The notes under the pieces: model-generated
What the model was told of the DNA's origin: nothing
The model's database searches: none
What the model saw: only the letters and a program-made list of their open reading frames with translations
NCBI GenBank assembly: GCA_024644125.1
Contig: JAHELQ010000336.1
Coordinates: 1 to 6,314, forward strand
DNA: 6,314 nt
Origin: Candidatus Aminicenantota bacterium
Lineage (GTDB): Bacteria; Acidobacteriota; Aminicenantia; UBA2199
Direction of reading: 5' to 3'
Position numbers and translations under genes: made by a program
Shown here: in pieces, positions 6,101 to 6,314 of the stretch
Layout of the letters: the number at the start of each line of letters is the position of its first letter
How positions within the stretch are numbered: position 1 is the stretch's first letter

Positions 6101-6314
6101 AACCGTCGAGTGTCAGATAGTACGCGCATGTGAGACCGGCGGGTCCGCCGCCCACGACAGCCACGTTTTTACCATTGGCGGCCTTGACCTTCGGCTGCCA
6201 CTTGTGTTTGGCGTCAATGTCCGCCACAAACCGCTTCATGTAATTGATGCCGATGGTTCCATCCACAATATCCCTGCGGCACGCGTTCTCGCAATCGCGG
6301 ACGCATACCCTGCC
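3114..6314 (-). CDS. Large FAD/iron-sulfur oxidoreductase: GltD-like module fused to ferredoxin and NuoG/molybdopterin-fold modules (5' end outside window)
   Basis: Electron-transfer flavo-iron-sulfur protein, probably an NAD(P)H-handling subunit of a soluble complex; substrate unknown. The frame is open to the right edge, with 1066 residues visible. It begins inside the GltD-type [4Fe-4S] motif (GRVCVRDCENAC, 6314-6279), so the GTG at 6266 is not the start. In order (residue 1 = codon at 6266): FAD fold GGGPAGL at 39-45; second dinucleotide fold GGGNTAID at 171-178; flavin-site GGDVVTGPWTA near 315; cysteine cluster 406-423; ferredoxin motif C462, C465, C468, C472; a second at C505, C508, C511, C515; a molybdopterin-type [4Fe-4S] motif C541, C544, C548, C579; then a molybdopterin-fold domain to the end. 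The GltD part resembles glutamate synthase small subunit and NfnB; the rest resembles NuoG and formate dehydrogenase. The arrangement recalls SfrAB-type NADPH oxidoreductases of Geobacter. The Mo-ligand Cys/Sec is absent, so it should not be called a formate dehydrogenase or a glutamate synthase. Its promoter is outside the window. Confidence 0.9.
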   Translation of the reverse strand, partial: GRVCVRDCENACRRDIVDGTIGINYMKRFVADIDAKHKWQPKVKAANGKNVAVVGGGPAGLTCAYYLTLDGYKVTIFEKLPELGGMLKYGIPEYRLPKKTLNEEIQWILDLGVEVKTNVAMGKDFDIPSLFKQGFDSVFLGVGAHMASTMRLKDEDSIEGVFKGIDFLREVEMNGAKDFKGTAVIVGGGNTAIDAARTALRCGADKVKIVYRRSINEMPAHHEEIHAAQEEGVEILFLTNPKSIVSENGKLKGIECLKMELVEDKAGGRPRPVPVEGSEYVVECQYLIGAIGQAVDTSFNDPRTGVDLDRWGTIRVLESTLETSIKGVFAGGDVVTGPWTAIGAIAQGKQAATAIASFLSTGKPKKGSFKFYSFKHEFNKIPEEEFDHIERIAKEKMAETPVKDRITNFGEVELGLNESQVCTETRRCLECGCVEYYDCDLRKYADEFEVNAKTLAGDVNKYTVDHRHPFVVMDPNKCINCGRCVRTCSEVLGVSALGFVHRGLKAVVRPALERSLLETTCVSCGNCIDTCPTGALSENFSHKILGTLPKDNYVSVCNFCSFGCNINYKVVTDEIFFVSNSSAEVKKTINQGYACPKGRFGYRFLTGVERLKQPSIKGETVDWKTALDAAIKGIKAVADKHGAGSVAVIASPKLSNEELFVLQKMARKGLKTNLIGSLAARSNGSLDESLGMTVSTASLEDLAKAGVIVAMSTGSEEGDIMLNLKLKAAQKNGARVVVLSPEKKGPAKIADLWLPAKPGSAGALMNGVCRELIAAGNVNKDAAGFGELEKMVSGFDAAKVAGQTGVEAESLGRLANMLKEQDADVVFVAPQSSVAVKGMSNVLLLTGRLLKEGNGLLLLNAFANTVGAIEMGAMPGYLPGFVKNGNAVDLVEKLKANEIKGLLVFGEDPLGAEEYVGVLDGVEFMVVMDMAKTETAKKADVVLPAAAYIEQPGTYTACDGRWQQIAPVVSSKTGKENWQVIAQLASGFDSGFDYKTIADIQKEIATANRFAVAGRTNGFRGRQLFEIAGTQPAYDVKEAVAGAPSVPMALSSENYFAREIRSKLQK

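Overview
The window reads as ordinary bacterial chromosome of moderate GC content from a Gram-negative-type organism. The best hints are a nickel superoxide dismutase with a Sec signal peptide and a very large multi-domain FAD/iron-sulfur/molybdopterin-fold oxidoreductase of the kind I associate with Deltaproteobacteria-like lineages (Geobacter relatives, possibly Nitrospinota). The topoisomerase III looks most like the Firmicutes TopB type. The taxon is therefore an inference with low confidence. I see no transposase, phage gene, CRISPR array, tRNA or rRNA.

Left part (plus strand): a topoisomerase III gene (topB) enters from beyond the left edge and stops at 2051. A near-consensus sigma-70 promoter (TTGACG-N17-TATAAT) starts seven bases after that stop and serves a 163-residue exported nickel superoxide dismutase (sodN, best start 2129). 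Its predicted signal-peptidase cleavage leaves the His-Cys-X-X-Pro-Cys nickel hook exactly at the mature N-terminus.

Middle part (2621-3113): there is no conventional-sized gene, but it holds a compact unit. This consists of a perfect sigma-70 promoter (TTGACA-N17-TATAAT), a good Shine-Dalgarno site, a 29-codon reading frame and a strong hairpin terminator 3 bases after its stop codon. It could be an unannotated small protein gene or a roughly 190-nt small RNA. A second terminator, belonging to the minus-strand gene, lies about 40 bases further right.

Right part (minus strand, 3114 to beyond the right edge): one open frame of at least 1066 residues joins a GltD-like FAD/NAD(P)H oxidoreductase module, a cysteine-rich linker, a two-[4Fe-4S] ferredoxin module and a NuoG/formate-dehydrogenase-like molybdopterin-fold domain. 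That last domain lacks the cysteine/selenocysteine molybdenum ligand. The protein is probably an electron-transfer subunit of a soluble NAD(P)H-dependent complex.

The plus-strand block and the minus-strand gene converge on two back-to-back terminators. No functional link between DNA topology (topB), superoxide removal (sodN) and the oxidoreductase is evident beyond proximity. A link between superoxide defence and a flavin/iron-sulfur enzyme that could leak electrons to oxygen is conceivable but unsupported.
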